Notes: generated by a model not told the origin, from the letters alone. Positions 27,812 to 37,204 are shown, counted from the stretch's first letter. The stretch: DNA of 64,000 nt from an uncultured Bacteroidota bacterium (GCA_903824665.1 CAIJXT010000006.1:140654-204653), one strand, 5' to 3'. A program made the numbers and translations.

Positions 27812-29029
27812 ATGACAGAAATAAAAGTACCGCCGGTAGGTGAATCTATAAGTGAAGTAACACTGGTTAAGTGGCTGAAACAAGATGGAGCATATGTGAA
27901 CAGAGATGAGATTCTCTGCGAACTGGAATCTGAAAAGGCAACATTCGAGCTCAACGCCGAACAAGCCGGCATCTTGCACATCGCTGCAGCAGAAGGAGCC
28001 ACCCTCAATATCGGCGATCTCGCATGCACCATCGATGAGTCTGCACCAAAACCGGAAGGTGCTGCTGCACCCGCACCTGAAGCAGAAAAGGCACAGGCAG
28101 CTGCGCCAGCAAAAGAGGAAAAAACCGCAGCCCCCGCAAATCCGGACATAAAGGCTACCCCCGTTGCACAGGCTATTATGGCCGACAAACAGGTGAAACC
28201 CACAGAGGTTAAAGGATCTGGCATAAAGGGCCGCATCATGAAAAGTGATGTGCTCGATGCCATCGCCAACCCCGGCAAAAAAGGTGGCGATGCCGCCTTC
28301 ACCCGCGACGAGCGCCGCGACAAAATGAGCAATCTGCGCAAAACAGTTGCACGACGCCTGGTAGAAGCCAAAAACAGCACGGCCATGCTTACCACCTTCA
28401 ACGAGGTAGACATGACTGCGATAATGGACATCCGTAAGCAATTCAAGGATACATTCAAGGAAGCACATGGCGTTAACCTCGGGTTTATGTCGTTTTTCGC
28501 CAAGGCTTGCTGCACAGCCCTGCAAGAGTGGCCGGCAGTAAATGCATATATCGACGGTGAATCAATTGTTTACCACGACTACTGCGACATATCTATAGCA
28601 GTATCAGCACCCAAAGGGCTGGTAGTACCTGTAATACGCAATTGCGAAAGTATGGGTATGGCAGAGATCGAATCGAAAGTAGTGGAGCTGGCCAAAAAAG
28701 CCCGCGACAACAAATTAAGCCCCGACGAAATGGCTGGTGGCACCTTCACCATCACCAATGGTGGTGTATTCGGATCATTGATGTCTACACCTATAATCAA
28801 TATCCCCCAATCAGCAATATTGGGCATGCACAAGATACAGGACAGACCTATGGCCATCAACGGCAAGGTCGAGATCCGCCCTATGATGTACCTGGCACTC
28901 AGCTACGATCACCGTATCATCGATGGTCGCGAGTCTGTTGGCTTCCTGGTACGTGTCAAGGAGCTTCTGGAAAACCCGGCATACCTGCTTTTTGGCAAAG
29001 ACCCGGTGAAGACACTTTTGGAAATCTGA
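27812..29029 (+). CDS. sucB: 2-oxoglutarate dehydrogenase E2, dihydrolipoyl succinyltransferase
   Basis: Core of the 2-oxoglutarate dehydrogenase complex of the TCA cycle, moving the succinyl group from lipoyl to CoA. The 405-aa protein has a lipoyl domain (1-78) with the modified Lys42 in ESEKATFE. An Ala/Pro/Glu-rich hinge follows, then a peripheral subunit-binding domain (about 122-160, [23 protein letters not shown] and [12 protein letters not shown]). The catalytic domain ends with [15 protein letters not shown], holding the active-site His and Asp. The missing E1 (sucA) is not adjacent, so the complex is encoded at split loci. Single-lipoyl layout is normal for SucB. A strong terminator follows. 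Confidence 0.93.
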   Translation: MTEIKVPPVGESISEVTLVKWLKQDGAYVNRDEILCELESEKATFELNAEQAGILHIAAAEGATLNIGDLACTIDESAPKPEGAAAPAPEAEKAQAAAPAKEEKTAAPANPDIKATPVAQAIMADKQVKPTEVKGSGIKGRIMKSDVLDAIANPGKKGGDAAFTRDERRDKMSNLRKTVARRLVEAKNSTAMLTTFNEVDMTAIMDIRKQFKDTFKEAHGVNLGFMSFFAKACCTALQEWPAVNAYIDGESIVYHDYCDISIAVSAPKGLVVPVIRNCESMGMAEIESKVVELAKKARDNKLSPDEMAGGTFTITNGGVFGSLMSTPIINIPQSAILGMHKIQDRPMAINGKVEIRPMMYLALSYDHRIIDGRESVGFLVRVKELLENPAYLLFGKDPVKTLLEI

Positions 29030-29050
29030 TAAAAAGACTACAACTATTCA

Positions 29051-29085
29051 AAAACGGTGTCGGTCTCTTCCTGCACCGTTTTTTG
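29051..29085 (+). terminator. Intrinsic terminator after sucB
   Basis: Stem AAAACGGTG (29051-29059) pairs with CACCGTTTT (29074-29082), 14-nt loop, then TTG after a six-T run. It lies 22 bp after the sucB stop. Confidence 0.75.
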
Positions 29086-29132
29086 TTTCAGTAGGTGGCA
29101 CTTTACGCTTACAACTTTAGGCATCGGCATTA

Positions 29133-29165
29133 TTTGACAATTACACTTACAAACAACTATTTTTG
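29133..29165 (+). promoter_or_regulatory. Bacteroidota promoter for lysS with almost no leader
   Basis: -33 TTTG (29133-29136), 21-bp spacer, -7 TATTTTTG (29158-29165). The ATG is at 29171, only 6 bp after the -7 element. Transcription should therefore start at or next to the start codon, giving a leaderless or near-leaderless mRNA. Confidence 0.6.
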
Positions 29166-29170
29166 CAACT

Positions 29171-30742
29171 ATGCAAGCAACACTCAGCGAACAGGAACTG
29201 GTACGCCGCGACAAACTGCGGGAATTGTTGGAAATGGGTATAGATCCATATCCGGCACCATTATTCGAGATAACACACAACGCCAAAGACATAAAGGAAA
29301 ACTATAACGAGCAAACAGCTGATCGCTATAAAGAGGTTTCATTCGCCGGCCGCATCATGAGTGTTCGAGACATGGGCAAGGCCAACTTCGCTGTGCTGCA
29401 AGACAGCACCGGACGCATACAGGTATACGTCAAGCGCGACGAAATATGCCCCGGTGAAGACAAATCCATGTACGACATCGTATGGAAAAAGCTACTAGAT
29501 ATCGGTGACATAATCGGCATCAAAGGCTACGTATTCATTACCAAAACAGGTGAGATCTCCATCCATGTTTCCTCATTCAGTATCCTTACCAAGAGCCTGC
29601 ACCCAATGCCGGTGGTCAAGGAAAAAGATGGCGAGCAGTTTGACGCTGTCACTGATCTGGAGTTCAAATACCGTCAGCGCTATGCCGACTTGATCGTCAA
29701 TCCCGGAGTACGCGACACATTCGTAAAGATAACCAAGATGAAGAACGCCATCCGGTCATTCCTCAACGACCGTGGCGCACTCGAGGTGGACACCCCTGTA
29801 TTGCAGGGCATTCCAGGTGGTGCAACCGCACGCCCGTTCATCACGCATCACAATGCGCTCGACATGACGTTGTACATGCGCATTGCCAACGAACTATATC
29901 TGAAACGCCTCATAGTGGGTGGCTTCGAATGGGTTTACGAATTCAGCCGCAACTTCCGCAACGAAGGCATGGATCGTACACACAATCCGGAGTTCACCAT
30001 TCTCGAATTCTACGTGGCCTACAAAGACTACCTGTGGATGATGGAGACTACTGAGCAAATGCTGGAACTTACAGCAATAGCCACCAACGGCACCACTACA
30101 ACCAATGTTGCAGGCAATATCGTTGACTTTAAGGCTCCATACAAACGCATCAGCATATACGATGCCATCAAAGAGCATACCGGCACCGATATCAGCAATA
30201 TGGACGAAGATGGTTTGCGCTCACTGTGCAAACAATTGCGTATTGATGTAGATGCATCTATGGGCAAGGGCAAACTGATCGACGAATTGTTTGGCAGCCA
30301 GTGCGAGCACCACTACATCCAACCTACGTTCATCACCGACTACCCTATCGAGATGAGCCCGCTTACCAAAAAGCATCGCAGCAAGCCGGGGCTGGTAGAG
30401 CGTTTCGAACTCATTATTAATGGTAAAGAAATAGCAAACGCATACAGCGAACTCAACGACCCTATCGATCAGCGCGAACGTTTCGAAGATCAGGTCCGCC
30501 TCATGGAGCGTGGCGACGACGAGGCAATGTTTATAGATTATGACTTCCTGCGCGCGTTGGAGTATGGCATGCCCCCTACCGCGGGTATCGGCATCGGCAT
30601 CGAGCGGTTGGCTATGCTGCTCACACAGCAGGTATCAATTCAGGACGTGTTGTTCTTCCCTCAGATGAGACCCGAAAAGGTCAATACAGCTGAAAACACT
30701 GACCTGATGCAACACATTAATGATGAGTCCGGCGGTATATAA
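29171..30742 (+). CDS. lysS: Lysyl-tRNA synthetase (class II)
   Basis: Charges tRNA-Lys with lysine using ATP. The 523-aa protein has the N-terminal OB-fold anticodon-binding domain (about 55-165: VSFAGRIMSVRDMGKANFAVLQDSTGRIQVYV). Class II motifs follow: motif 1 around FLNDRGALEVDTPVL, motif 2 FSRNFRNEGMDRTHNPEF and motif 3 GIGIGIERLAMLL. The HNALDMTLYMRIANELYLKRL block is typical of LysRS. The stretch KHRSKPGLVERFELIINGKEIANAYSEL is also family-specific. Size suits bacterial LysS. Its own promoter lies directly before the ATG, and sucB upstream ends in a terminator. Confidence 0.96.
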   Translation: MQATLSEQELVRRDKLRELLEMGIDPYPAPLFEITHNAKDIKENYNEQTADRYKEVSFAGRIMSVRDMGKANFAVLQDSTGRIQVYVKRDEICPGEDKSMYDIVWKKLLDIGDIIGIKGYVFITKTGEISIHVSSFSILTKSLHPMPVVKEKDGEQFDAVTDLEFKYRQRYADLIVNPGVRDTFVKITKMKNAIRSFLNDRGALEVDTPVLQGIPGGATARPFITHHNALDMTLYMRIANELYLKRLIVGGFEWVYEFSRNFRNEGMDRTHNPEFTILEFYVAYKDYLWMMETTEQMLELTAIATNGTTTTNVAGNIVDFKAPYKRISIYDAIKEHTGTDISNMDEDGLRSLCKQLRIDVDASMGKGKLIDELFGSQCEHHYIQPTFITDYPIEMSPLTKKHRSKPGLVERFELIINGKEIANAYSELNDPIDQRERFEDQVRLMERGDDEAMFIDYDFLRALEYGMPPTAGIGIGIERLAMLLTQQVSIQDVLFFPQMRPEKVNTAENTDLMQHINDESGGI

Positions 30743-30795
30743 GCAGAACATTTTTTTGCACTATAGCAGGTAAAGCGCAGTAACATTTGAGATTT

Positions 30796-31392
30796 ATGAA
30801 AACTTTGCTGATTGGTCTGGGTTTATTCTTCATGGCACTTGCTGCCGAAGGACAAACCTATGACGATACAATTGCCCTGTTCAGAAAAAAGTACATTGAA
30901 GAATTGCTTGCCGAAAAACGTGCACCCATTAAGGGCGCTCAGGTCGACAGAATCAGTTTTTTCAAAGCCAATAAACAATACAGGCTTTGGGCAGAATTCA
31001 GGGAGACCCCGGGCAGCACGCCATTCATGATACCCACCCACAGCGGCAAGCAGAAACCCTACCGTCAATACGGCACCCTTTCATTCCGGATTCAGGGTAC
31101 CGAATATGTGCTGCATGCTTATCAGGGTATGGACCTGCTCAAAGACACTACCTACAAAGACTATTTGTTTATCCCTTTCCGCGACCGCACTAATTATGAA
31201 TCAACTTATGGTGGCGGACGCTACATTGATCTCTCTATCAAAGATATCGTGGATGGTAAGGTACTCCTCGATTTCAATAAATGCTACAATCCCTACTGTG
31301 CCTACTCAGACGGTTTCAATTGCCCTATCCCACCCGATGAAAACACATTGCAAATTGAGATCCCTGCTGGTGAAAAGGCTTTTACTCACTAA
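30796..31392 (+). CDS. DUF1684 secreted protein
   Basis: From ATG 30796 it has 198 aa with a signal peptide ending AAEGQ. The family block DUF1684 is clear: ISFFKANKQYRLWAEF, STPFMIPTHSGKQKPYRQYGTLSF, LLKDTTYKDYLFIPFRDRTNYESTYGGGRYIDL and LLDFNKCYNPYCAYSDGFNCPIPPDEN. Conserved Cys, Tyr and Pro residues near the end suggest a compact fold. DUF1684 proteins are widespread and uncharacterised; no catalytic activity can be claimed. A TTG three codons earlier is in frame, but the ATG keeps a good signal peptide. The acyl-CoA-binding protein gene starts 15 bp after its stop, so they may be co-transcribed. Confidence 0.87.
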   Translation: MKTLLIGLGLFFMALAAEGQTYDDTIALFRKKYIEELLAEKRAPIKGAQVDRISFFKANKQYRLWAEFRETPGSTPFMIPTHSGKQKPYRQYGTLSFRIQGTEYVLHAYQGMDLLKDTTYKDYLFIPFRDRTNYESTYGGGRYIDLSIKDIVDGKVLLDFNKCYNPYCAYSDGFNCPIPPDENTLQIEIPAGEKAFTH

Positions 31393-31407
31393 CCAAAACA
31401 CGCCTAA

Positions 31408-31665
31408 ATGACACTTAAAGAACAATTTGAACAAGCAGTAGCCGGCAGCAAACTCATCTCCTCCCGGCCCGACAATGATACACTCCTGAAACTTTATAGC
31501 CTGTACAAACAAGCTACAGAAGGCGATGCACCTGACGAGGGTCCTGCAAATCCCTTCGACTTTATTGCAAAAGCAAAACACAATGCCTGGTCCGAAATAG
31601 CCGGTACTAACGCACAAGATGCAATGCAGCAATATGTAGACCTCGTAGCAAAGCTACGCGCTTAA
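31408..31665 (+). CDS. Acyl-CoA-binding protein (ACBP)
   Basis: Small soluble carrier that binds long-chain acyl-CoA esters in a four-helix bundle, typical of eukaryotes and also found in some bacteria. The 85-aa length fits the domain exactly. Helix blocks visible: LKEQFEQAVAGSK, DNDTLLKLYSLYKQATEGD (the conserved LLxLYxLYKQAT-GD motif) and FIAKAKHNAWSE (the KxxAW signature with the acyl-CoA Lys and Trp). The C-terminal helix is DAMQQYVDLVAKL. No signal peptide, so it is cytosolic. It follows the DUF1684 gene by 15 bp. A role in acyl-CoA pools for beta-oxidation or lipid synthesis is expected from the family. Confidence 0.92.
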   Translation: MTLKEQFEQAVAGSKLISSRPDNDTLLKLYSLYKQATEGDAPDEGPANPFDFIAKAKHNAWSEIAGTNAQDAMQQYVDLVAKLRA

Positions 31666-31700
31666 TATTGTTGACGGACGCATTGCTTCTGTTATACAAG

Positions 31701-31724
31701 AATGCCCCGCATATGCAGGGCATT
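31701..31724. terminator. Hairpin between convergent genes, possible bidirectional terminator
   Basis: AATGCCC (31701-31707) pairs with GGGCATT (31718-31724), and the centre GCATATGC is itself palindromic. It lies between the ends of the ACBP gene (31665) and the NHL gene (31756). No strong T-run on either side. Confidence 0.45.
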
Positions 31725-31755
31725 CAAAGTCAATTTTAGGTTGTTTACCCAACTG

Positions 31756-33102
31756 CTATTGTGTAGCAGATGCCTTACCCTTCCATTCGTGGTGCTTCGA
31801 TACCGCATAGATAATATATGCACCGGCAGCGTCAAAACGGATATCAATGCTTTTGTTTGTTGGCCCTATAGACTGGCTTACTACCCTACCCTGCGAATTC
31901 AATACAAATATCGTTGCGGTTTCGCCCTGTGGCGATTGCAAAAAGATATTCGCATGTTTGCTGCACGGATTCGGATACACAGTTATTGTGCCTTCTTTCT
32001 TCGGGTCAGCCAGGTATACATACCGCACTTTATTGCTTTCACCAATATACAGGTTACCCGCTTCGTCTACTGCCACACTTGTTGGTGTCACCACACCCGC
32101 ATCCAGTGCAGGTCCGCCGTCGCCATAACTGTTGCCGGCTCCGTTACCAGCCACTGTACTTACAATCCCTGTTGAATTTATTTTTCTTACACGATTGTTG
32201 TTGCGGTCAGCAAAAAACACATTCCCTTTTTTATCTGTTGCCACAGACAACGGACGGGACACTTTAGATTGTCCTGCAACACCATTATCTCCGCCAAAGC
32301 CTGCCACACCATTATCTGAACCGGCAACTGTTGTAATAATCCCGTTCGGATCCACCTTACGGATCGCGTTATTAAATGCATCAGCTATGTACAAGCTGCC
32401 GTCAGTACCCACAGCTACATCATTAGGTCTGTTAAGTTGTGCACTTGTAGCTGCCGAGCCATCGCCAAATCTTGCCGCCACGCCAGTTCCTGCGACTGTT
32501 GAAATAATACCTGCAGTATTTACTTTCCGGATACGGTGATTGAGACAATCCGCAATAAACATATTACCATCCTTGTCTATCGTCACACCGGTTGGTTGGT
32601 ACAACTGAGCCATTAAAGCCGATGTATCATCGCCCGAGTAACCACCAATGCCATTACCTGCTACCGTTGTGATCAATCCTGCCGTATCAATCTTTCTGAT
32701 ACGGTGGTTGGATGCGTCAGCAAAGTAGATATTGCCATACTGATCAACAGTAATACCCTGTGGATTATTCACTTTCGCCGCCGTAGCTGGTCCGCCATCA
32801 CCGGTCATGCCGCCTGATCCGTAACCTGCAGCGGTGGTAAGTACACCATACGAATTGATCTTCCGGATCCTGTTGTTTTTCTGGTCAGAAAGGTAAATGT
32901 CTCCTTTTTTATCAATGGCCATGCCGGTTGGGGTTGAAAACGACCCATAAACTGCATAACCACCATCCCCTGCATAAGGTTGTTTTCCGTCTCCACCCAT
33001 CGTCGAAATAGGCTGTGCATGCAGTATACCCGGCAAACACACCGTACACACAAGCATTGAAAAGTAAACGAAACTCTTATAAAAAGCGTACCCTTTATTC
33101 AT
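31756..33102 (-). CDS. Secreted NHL-repeat beta-propeller protein with T9SS sorting domain
   Basis: From ATG 33100-33102 the product has 448 aa and a signal peptide ending PGILHAQ. The body consists of about six NHL repeats forming a beta-propeller. A typical unit reads PQGITVDQYGNIYFADASNH then RIRKIDTAGLITTVAGNG, with GGYSGDDTS-like connecting loops. Such propellers bind ligands or are surface structural proteins; no enzyme site is identified. The C-terminus (EGTITVYPNPCSKHANIFLQS and AAGAYIIYAVSKHHEWKGK) is a T9SS type A sorting domain. The frame opens 12 codons earlier but the longer start breaks the signal peptide. It is monocistronic. Confidence 0.88.
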   Translation of the reverse strand: MNKGYAFYKSFVYFSMLVCTVCLPGILHAQPISTMGGDGKQPYAGDGGYAVYGSFSTPTGMAIDKKGDIYLSDQKNNRIRKINSYGVLTTAAGYGSGGMTGDGGPATAAKVNNPQGITVDQYGNIYFADASNHRIRKIDTAGLITTVAGNGIGGYSGDDTSALMAQLYQPTGVTIDKDGNMFIADCLNHRIRKVNTAGIISTVAGTGVAARFGDGSAATSAQLNRPNDVAVGTDGSLYIADAFNNAIRKVDPNGIITTVAGSDNGVAGFGGDNGVAGQSKVSRPLSVATDKKGNVFFADRNNNRVRKINSTGIVSTVAGNGAGNSYGDGGPALDAGVVTPTSVAVDEAGNLYIGESNKVRYVYLADPKKEGTITVYPNPCSKHANIFLQSPQGETATIFVLNSQGRVVSQSIGPTNKSIDIRFDAAGAYIIYAVSKHHEWKGKASATQ

Positions 33103-33331
33103 ATAACATCGTATTTTGCCCTGATACAAATAAAGCAATGAACCAAAAATACCATATTAATATAATATTTTCACTTCAATTGAAAATTAGCACCAAATGA
33201 AAACCCGGCACTAAATTAGTGCATATTTTCTGAATTTAAAATGCTTTGTTCCATTTATACTATGGTACAAATTATTTAACATCTCACTGATTGGCCCTCA
33301 AACTCCATAGTAGCAACACTTTTCGTTCCCT

Positions 33332-33511
33332 CTACTCCCCTTTTACCATAGATTGCAGATAAACAAGATGGCTGACCAGATTGTGTGCATGCTCGTGCTT
33401 ATAGGCTACCGATACACCACCCAGCGGTCTCCATCCTTCCTTTATAAGATCGTTTACTTCCCGCTCCAAAATGTCTGTATGATTGTTCGTCAATATCCGG
33501 TACTCTAACAT
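33332..33511 (-). CDS. Tiny DUF1737 protein
   Basis: A 59-aa reading (ATG at 33509-33511, stop at 33332-33334), too short for a usual length cutoff. It translates as MLEYRILTNNHTDILEREVN, then DLIKEGWRPLGGVSVAYKHE, then a His-containing tail ending QSMVKGE. The pattern x-YRI-x-x-L-x-x-VN-x-x-I-x-x-GW-x-P-x-GG-V is the DUF1737 signature seen in many small bacterial and phage proteins. No function is established. It sits alone in the gap between the NHL protein start and the radical SAM gene, upstream on the same strand as the NHL gene. The gap before it (33103-33331) holds nothing else I can support. Confidence 0.75.
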   Translation of the reverse strand: MLEYRILTNNHTDILEREVNDLIKEGWRPLGGVSVAYKHEHAHNLVSHLVYLQSMVKGE

Positions 33512-33632
33512 AAAATTTCAATTTTACTCAAATATATCAATAAAAAAGCAATAATCTCACGATGTAGTATACACACTACAACCCGATACTACTTTAACGC
33601 TGCCATTGCCTGTGCCAATCATATATTTCAGG

Positions 33633-33640
33633 TACATTTG
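33633..33640 (+). promoter_or_regulatory. Bacteroidota -7 element for the radical SAM gene
   Basis: TACATTTG, 16 bp before the TTG start at 33657. It implies a leader of only about 10 nt. Confidence 0.45.
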
Positions 33641-33656
33641 TGCAAAACAATTGTAA

Positions 33657-35855
33657 TTGGCATCCACCGTCCTGCTGATAACGCCTCCGTTTACCCAACT
33701 GAATACGCCCTATCCGGCTACAGCTTACCTGAAGGGGTTTTTGAACACGAAAAATATCACATCCAGTCAGGCTGACCTCGGGATAGAGGTCACGCTTGCC
33801 ATTTTTTCTGCCGTCGGACTCACTGATCTTTTCACATTGGTCGATCAGTCGCAAACAGAACGGTCAGAAAATGCTTCGCGGATCATCATGCTTCGCGACG
33901 CATATATACAGACAATTGATCCGGTTATTACATTTCTCCAGGGCAAAAATCCGACTCTGGCCCATCTGATCTGTAAGCGGAACTTCCTCCCGGAAGCATC
34001 ACGTTTTTCGCAGATCGACGACATGGTTTGGGCTTTCGGAGCAATGGGTGTGCAGGACCACGCCAAACACCTGGCCACCATGTACCTCGAAGACATATCA
34101 GACCTGATACAGGAATGTGTCGACCCTCATTTTGGCTTCAGCCGATATGCCGAGCGCCTGGGCCGTAGCGCCAACAGTTTTGACGAGTTGTATAATGCAC
34201 TAGAACTGCCCAATACCTATATCGACAATGTGCTTTGTAAGTTACTTACAGATCGCATCCAGCAATCACAACCGGCGCTTTTAGCCTTGTCTGTACCGTT
34301 TCCGGGCAATTTGTATGCAGCTTTCAGATGCGGACAGCTGGTGCGGCAGCACTTTCCCGGCATCAGGGTAGTTATGGGTGGTGGCTTCCCCAATACTGAA
34401 CTCCGTTCGTTAACCGACGCCAGGGTATTTGAATTCGTCGATTTCATCACGTTAGATGATGGCGAAACACCTATTGAGAACCTGATACAGCACATTCAGG
34501 GACTGCTTCCGGTTTCCGGACTAAAACGCACCTTTACACTGCAAGATGGAAAAGTAGCCTATGTCAACAATCAGGCTTGCACCGACTACCGGCAGGGGCA
34601 GGTGGGCACGCCCGACTATCGCGACCTGCCAATCGATAAGTACATTTCTGCGATCGAAGTCGTCAATCCTATGCACAGTCTTTGGAGCGATGGCAGATGG
34701 AACAAGCTCACCATGGCACATGGCTGCTATTGGGGCAAATGCACTTTCTGCGATACCTCGCTCGACTACATACAACGCTACGAACCCCTTACTGCTTCCA
34801 TTCTTTGCGATCGCATTGAAACGATAATTACCCAAACCGGACAAACAGGTTTTCATTTTGTCGACGAGGCGGCTCCTCCGGCTCTGATGCGATCCCTGGC
34901 GATTGAACTGATCAGACGTAAAATCGTGATAAGTTGGTGGACCAACATCCGTTTCGAGAAAAGCTTCACCCGCGACCTGTGTCTCTTGCTTCGCGCTTCA
35001 GGCTGTATCGCTGTTTCGGGAGGTCTCGAAGTCGCTTCAGACCGGTTGCTCGATCTGATTCAAAAAGGAATTACTGTGGCTCAGGTAGCCCGCGTCAACA
35101 AGCATTTTACCGAGGCTGGTATCATGGTGCATGCCTACCTCATGTACGGATTTCCCACCCAAACCGCACAAGAAACAATCGACTCACTCGAGATGGTCAG
35201 GCAAATGTTTGCTGCTGGTGTACTACAGTCTGCATTCTGGCACCAGTTTGCTATGACCGCACATAGCCCTGTTGGCATGTACCCAGACCAGTACAAAGTC
35301 ACTAAGGAAACTGAAGAAACCGGCTCCTTTGCCAACAATGACATTGTACACCACGACCCCACCGGGGCAGACCACGACGGCTTTTCTTTGGGACTAAAAA
35401 AGTCGCTGCTCAACTTTATGCATGGTGCATGTCTCGATTTTCCGCTGCACAAATGGTTTGATTTCAAAACACCTAAGACTACTGTAAAGCCTACTTATAT
35501 AACAGATGTACTTGCCGAAACCGAATACGCCTCTGCAAAAAACACCGCCAAAGTAGTATGGCTGGGTACAGAACCGGCAATTTCATTCTTCACAAAATCA
35601 CACAAAGGGCAATTGTACGAAATGAGTTCGCTCACCTTTCAGAGCAGGCAGGCAGCTATGACTATCAAAGTCAGTAAAGAACAGGGCGCCTGGCTGGCTG
35701 CTGTTTTGCCACTGCTGTCTGTACACAATCAGAAAATGATGACTTTACACGATGTGATGACCCACTATGAAGCGGCAGGCCTTGATGATTTCGAACTGTT
35801 TTGGGAAAACAAACCGGTAAACACACTACACAAAGCTGGGCTACTCGTCATCTAA
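33657..35855 (+). CDS. B12-binding-domain radical SAM enzyme with CX4CX2C cluster
   Basis: The 732-aa protein combines an N-terminal cobalamin-binding Rossmann-type region (VLLITPPFTQLNTPYPATAY at 5-24, LLALSVPFPGNLYAAF about 208-223, RVVMGGGFPNTELRSL about 237-252) with a radical SAM barrel. The [4Fe-4S] site is HGCYWGKCTFCDTS: Cys357, Cys362 and Cys365, spaced CX4CX2C rather than the usual CX3CX2C. SAM-binding glycine motif-like segments follow, including GCIAVSGGLEVASDRLLDLIQKG. Members methylate or rearrange peptides, lipids or small molecules. The start is a TTG; no ATG occurs in frame before residue 78, deep in the domain, so TTG is preferred. It is monocistronic; no RiPP precursor is seen beside it. 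Confidence 0.85.
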   Translation: MASTVLLITPPFTQLNTPYPATAYLKGFLNTKNITSSQADLGIEVTLAIFSAVGLTDLFTLVDQSQTERSENASRIIMLRDAYIQTIDPVITFLQGKNPTLAHLICKRNFLPEASRFSQIDDMVWAFGAMGVQDHAKHLATMYLEDISDLIQECVDPHFGFSRYAERLGRSANSFDELYNALELPNTYIDNVLCKLLTDRIQQSQPALLALSVPFPGNLYAAFRCGQLVRQHFPGIRVVMGGGFPNTELRSLTDARVFEFVDFITLDDGETPIENLIQHIQGLLPVSGLKRTFTLQDGKVAYVNNQACTDYRQGQVGTPDYRDLPIDKYISAIEVVNPMHSLWSDGRWNKLTMAHGCYWGKCTFCDTSLDYIQRYEPLTASILCDRIETIITQTGQTGFHFVDEAAPPALMRSLAIELIRRKIVISWWTNIRFEKSFTRDLCLLLRASGCIAVSGGLEVASDRLLDLIQKGITVAQVARVNKHFTEAGIMVHAYLMYGFPTQTAQETIDSLEMVRQMFAAGVLQSAFWHQFAMTAHSPVGMYPDQYKVTKETEETGSFANNDIVHHDPTGADHDGFSLGLKKSLLNFMHGACLDFPLHKWFDFKTPKTTVKPTYITDVLAETEYASAKNTAKVVWLGTEPAISFFTKSHKGQLYEMSSLTFQSRQAAMTIKVSKEQGAWLAAVLPLLSVHNQKMMTLHDVMTHYEAAGLDDFELFWENKPVNTLHKAGLLVI

Positions 35856-35875
35856 CGACAACTGCAGGGGACAAA

Positions 35876-37036
35876 CTATTGGGTTGCAACCACTGTATCC
35901 ATCATAATACGATCCATCATATCTTCGAGCTGCACACCCCTCAGATTATGTGCTATGATCTTGCCCGATGGGTCTATCAGGACATTTGCCGGTATTGATT
36001 TAATAGAATACGTTACAGCAGCTACAGACGACCATCCTTTCAGATCACTTACCTGTGTCCAGGTTAGTCCGTCTTCATCTATCGCCTGCTGCCAGTTGTC
36101 CTTATCATGATCCAACGACACACCGTATACCGTAAAATTCTCGTCTTTGTACTTTTTGAACGCAGCTACTACACTAGGGTTCTCAGCACGACACGGACCG
36201 CACCACGATGCCCAGAAATCCAGCAGCACATACTTGCCCCTCAACGACGACAATGCCACAACAGTACCATCCGGTGTTGGCAGGTTGATCTCCGGAGCCA
36301 TGGCACCTGTTTCCACGTACTGCGGTTTTACCGGTGCTGGTCCCTGATTCAGTAGATTTACTTTCGAGAAATACTCGTTGAATTCACGGGTCATCTTAGT
36401 TCCGGGAAATCTGCGTCCAAGGCTTTGCGTGAATGCACTCAGGAACACGCCTTCACTTTTCGGATTCAAAATTCGCGCAGCAAAGATCGCATTGGGTTGG
36501 TAAGGCGTGGTGTCAGCATAATTTTCGATCTGCTGGGTAAAATCCTGATTCATCTCCTGATAGTTCTTCTGGGCAAGTGCCAGCAAACTATCATTGCCAC
36601 GGGCACGCAAGGTATCCAGCACAATGTTCATGGTATTGAAATCCCTTACCTTCTCCCTGAAAAACCGCAGAAATTGCTTCAGATGTTCAGATGCAGCCGA
36701 GCCGGATACCGTGTAGTTTTCGATCGCGTTCCATTCACTGTTCAGCTTTATGTTACCCTTATCTATGGAAAGTAGAATGAATTTGTTGTCATCAAAATGA
36801 AGGCGGTACAGTCCGGGTTCGGGTGCAGCGCCCGACAATTCGAAACGCCCGTCTTTTTTCGAATGCACAGAGTCTACTATTGCCACTATGTCATTCGCAC
36901 CCAATTGTTCCAGTATTACTGTTTGCACAGGCATACCTTCAATCTCCCCTATGATATTGAACTTACTGCTGCTGCTGCTGCAAGCTGCCAAACCCGTCAC
37001 TGCAATAAGAAAAAAGAGTAAATGTTTTGATTTCAT
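35876..37036 (-). CDS. TlpA-like thiol-disulfide lipoprotein with DUF4369 domain
   Basis: Periplasmic thioredoxin-fold protein, 386 aa, with lipobox GLAAC (Cys19) followed by a run of Ser. The N-terminal DUF4369-like domain (about 25-125) contains GEIEGMPVQTVILEQL and GRFELSGAAPEPGLYRLHFDD. A helical linker follows, then the TlpA/AhpC-TSA domain. It begins MAPEINLPTPDGTVVALSSLRGKYVLLDFWASWCGPCR, with the redox motif WCGPC intact. SIPANVLIDPSGKIIAHNLRG holds the conserved cis-Pro. Family members reduce or isomerise disulfides, often for cytochrome maturation. It is convergent with the radical SAM gene 20 bp away. Its substrate is unknown. Confidence 0.9.
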   Translation of the reverse strand: MKSKHLLFFLIAVTGLAACSSSSSKFNIIGEIEGMPVQTVILEQLGANDIVAIVDSVHSKKDGRFELSGAAPEPGLYRLHFDDNKFILLSIDKGNIKLNSEWNAIENYTVSGSAASEHLKQFLRFFREKVRDFNTMNIVLDTLRARGNDSLLALAQKNYQEMNQDFTQQIENYADTTPYQPNAIFAARILNPKSEGVFLSAFTQSLGRRFPGTKMTREFNEYFSKVNLLNQGPAPVKPQYVETGAMAPEINLPTPDGTVVALSSLRGKYVLLDFWASWCGPCRAENPSVVAAFKKYKDENFTVYGVSLDHDKDNWQQAIDEDGLTWTQVSDLKGWSSVAAVTYSIKSIPANVLIDPSGKIIAHNLRGVQLEDMMDRIMMDTVVATQ

Positions 37037-37135
37037 CCGGGGATATTTAACGCCACAATCTTCCTAATCAACCCAAAATTAATAAGGCAAATGTCAACAA
37101 ATGCCTAAAATTTGCATTGTCACTAGTATATACAC

Positions 37136-37167
37136 CAAAAATAACGCCACGATTGCTCGTGGCGTTA
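37136..37167 (-). terminator. Intrinsic terminator after recA
   Basis: Reverse-strand hairpin with a perfect 11-bp stem (TAACGCCACGA / TCGTGGCGTTA at 37142-37152 and 37157-37167) and 4-nt loop. On that strand it is followed by TTTTTGG. It lies 37 bp after the recA stop. Confidence 0.8.
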
Positions 37168-37204
37168 AAAAACTATACCTTTTCTTTTAATACTGGTAAC
37201 ACTT

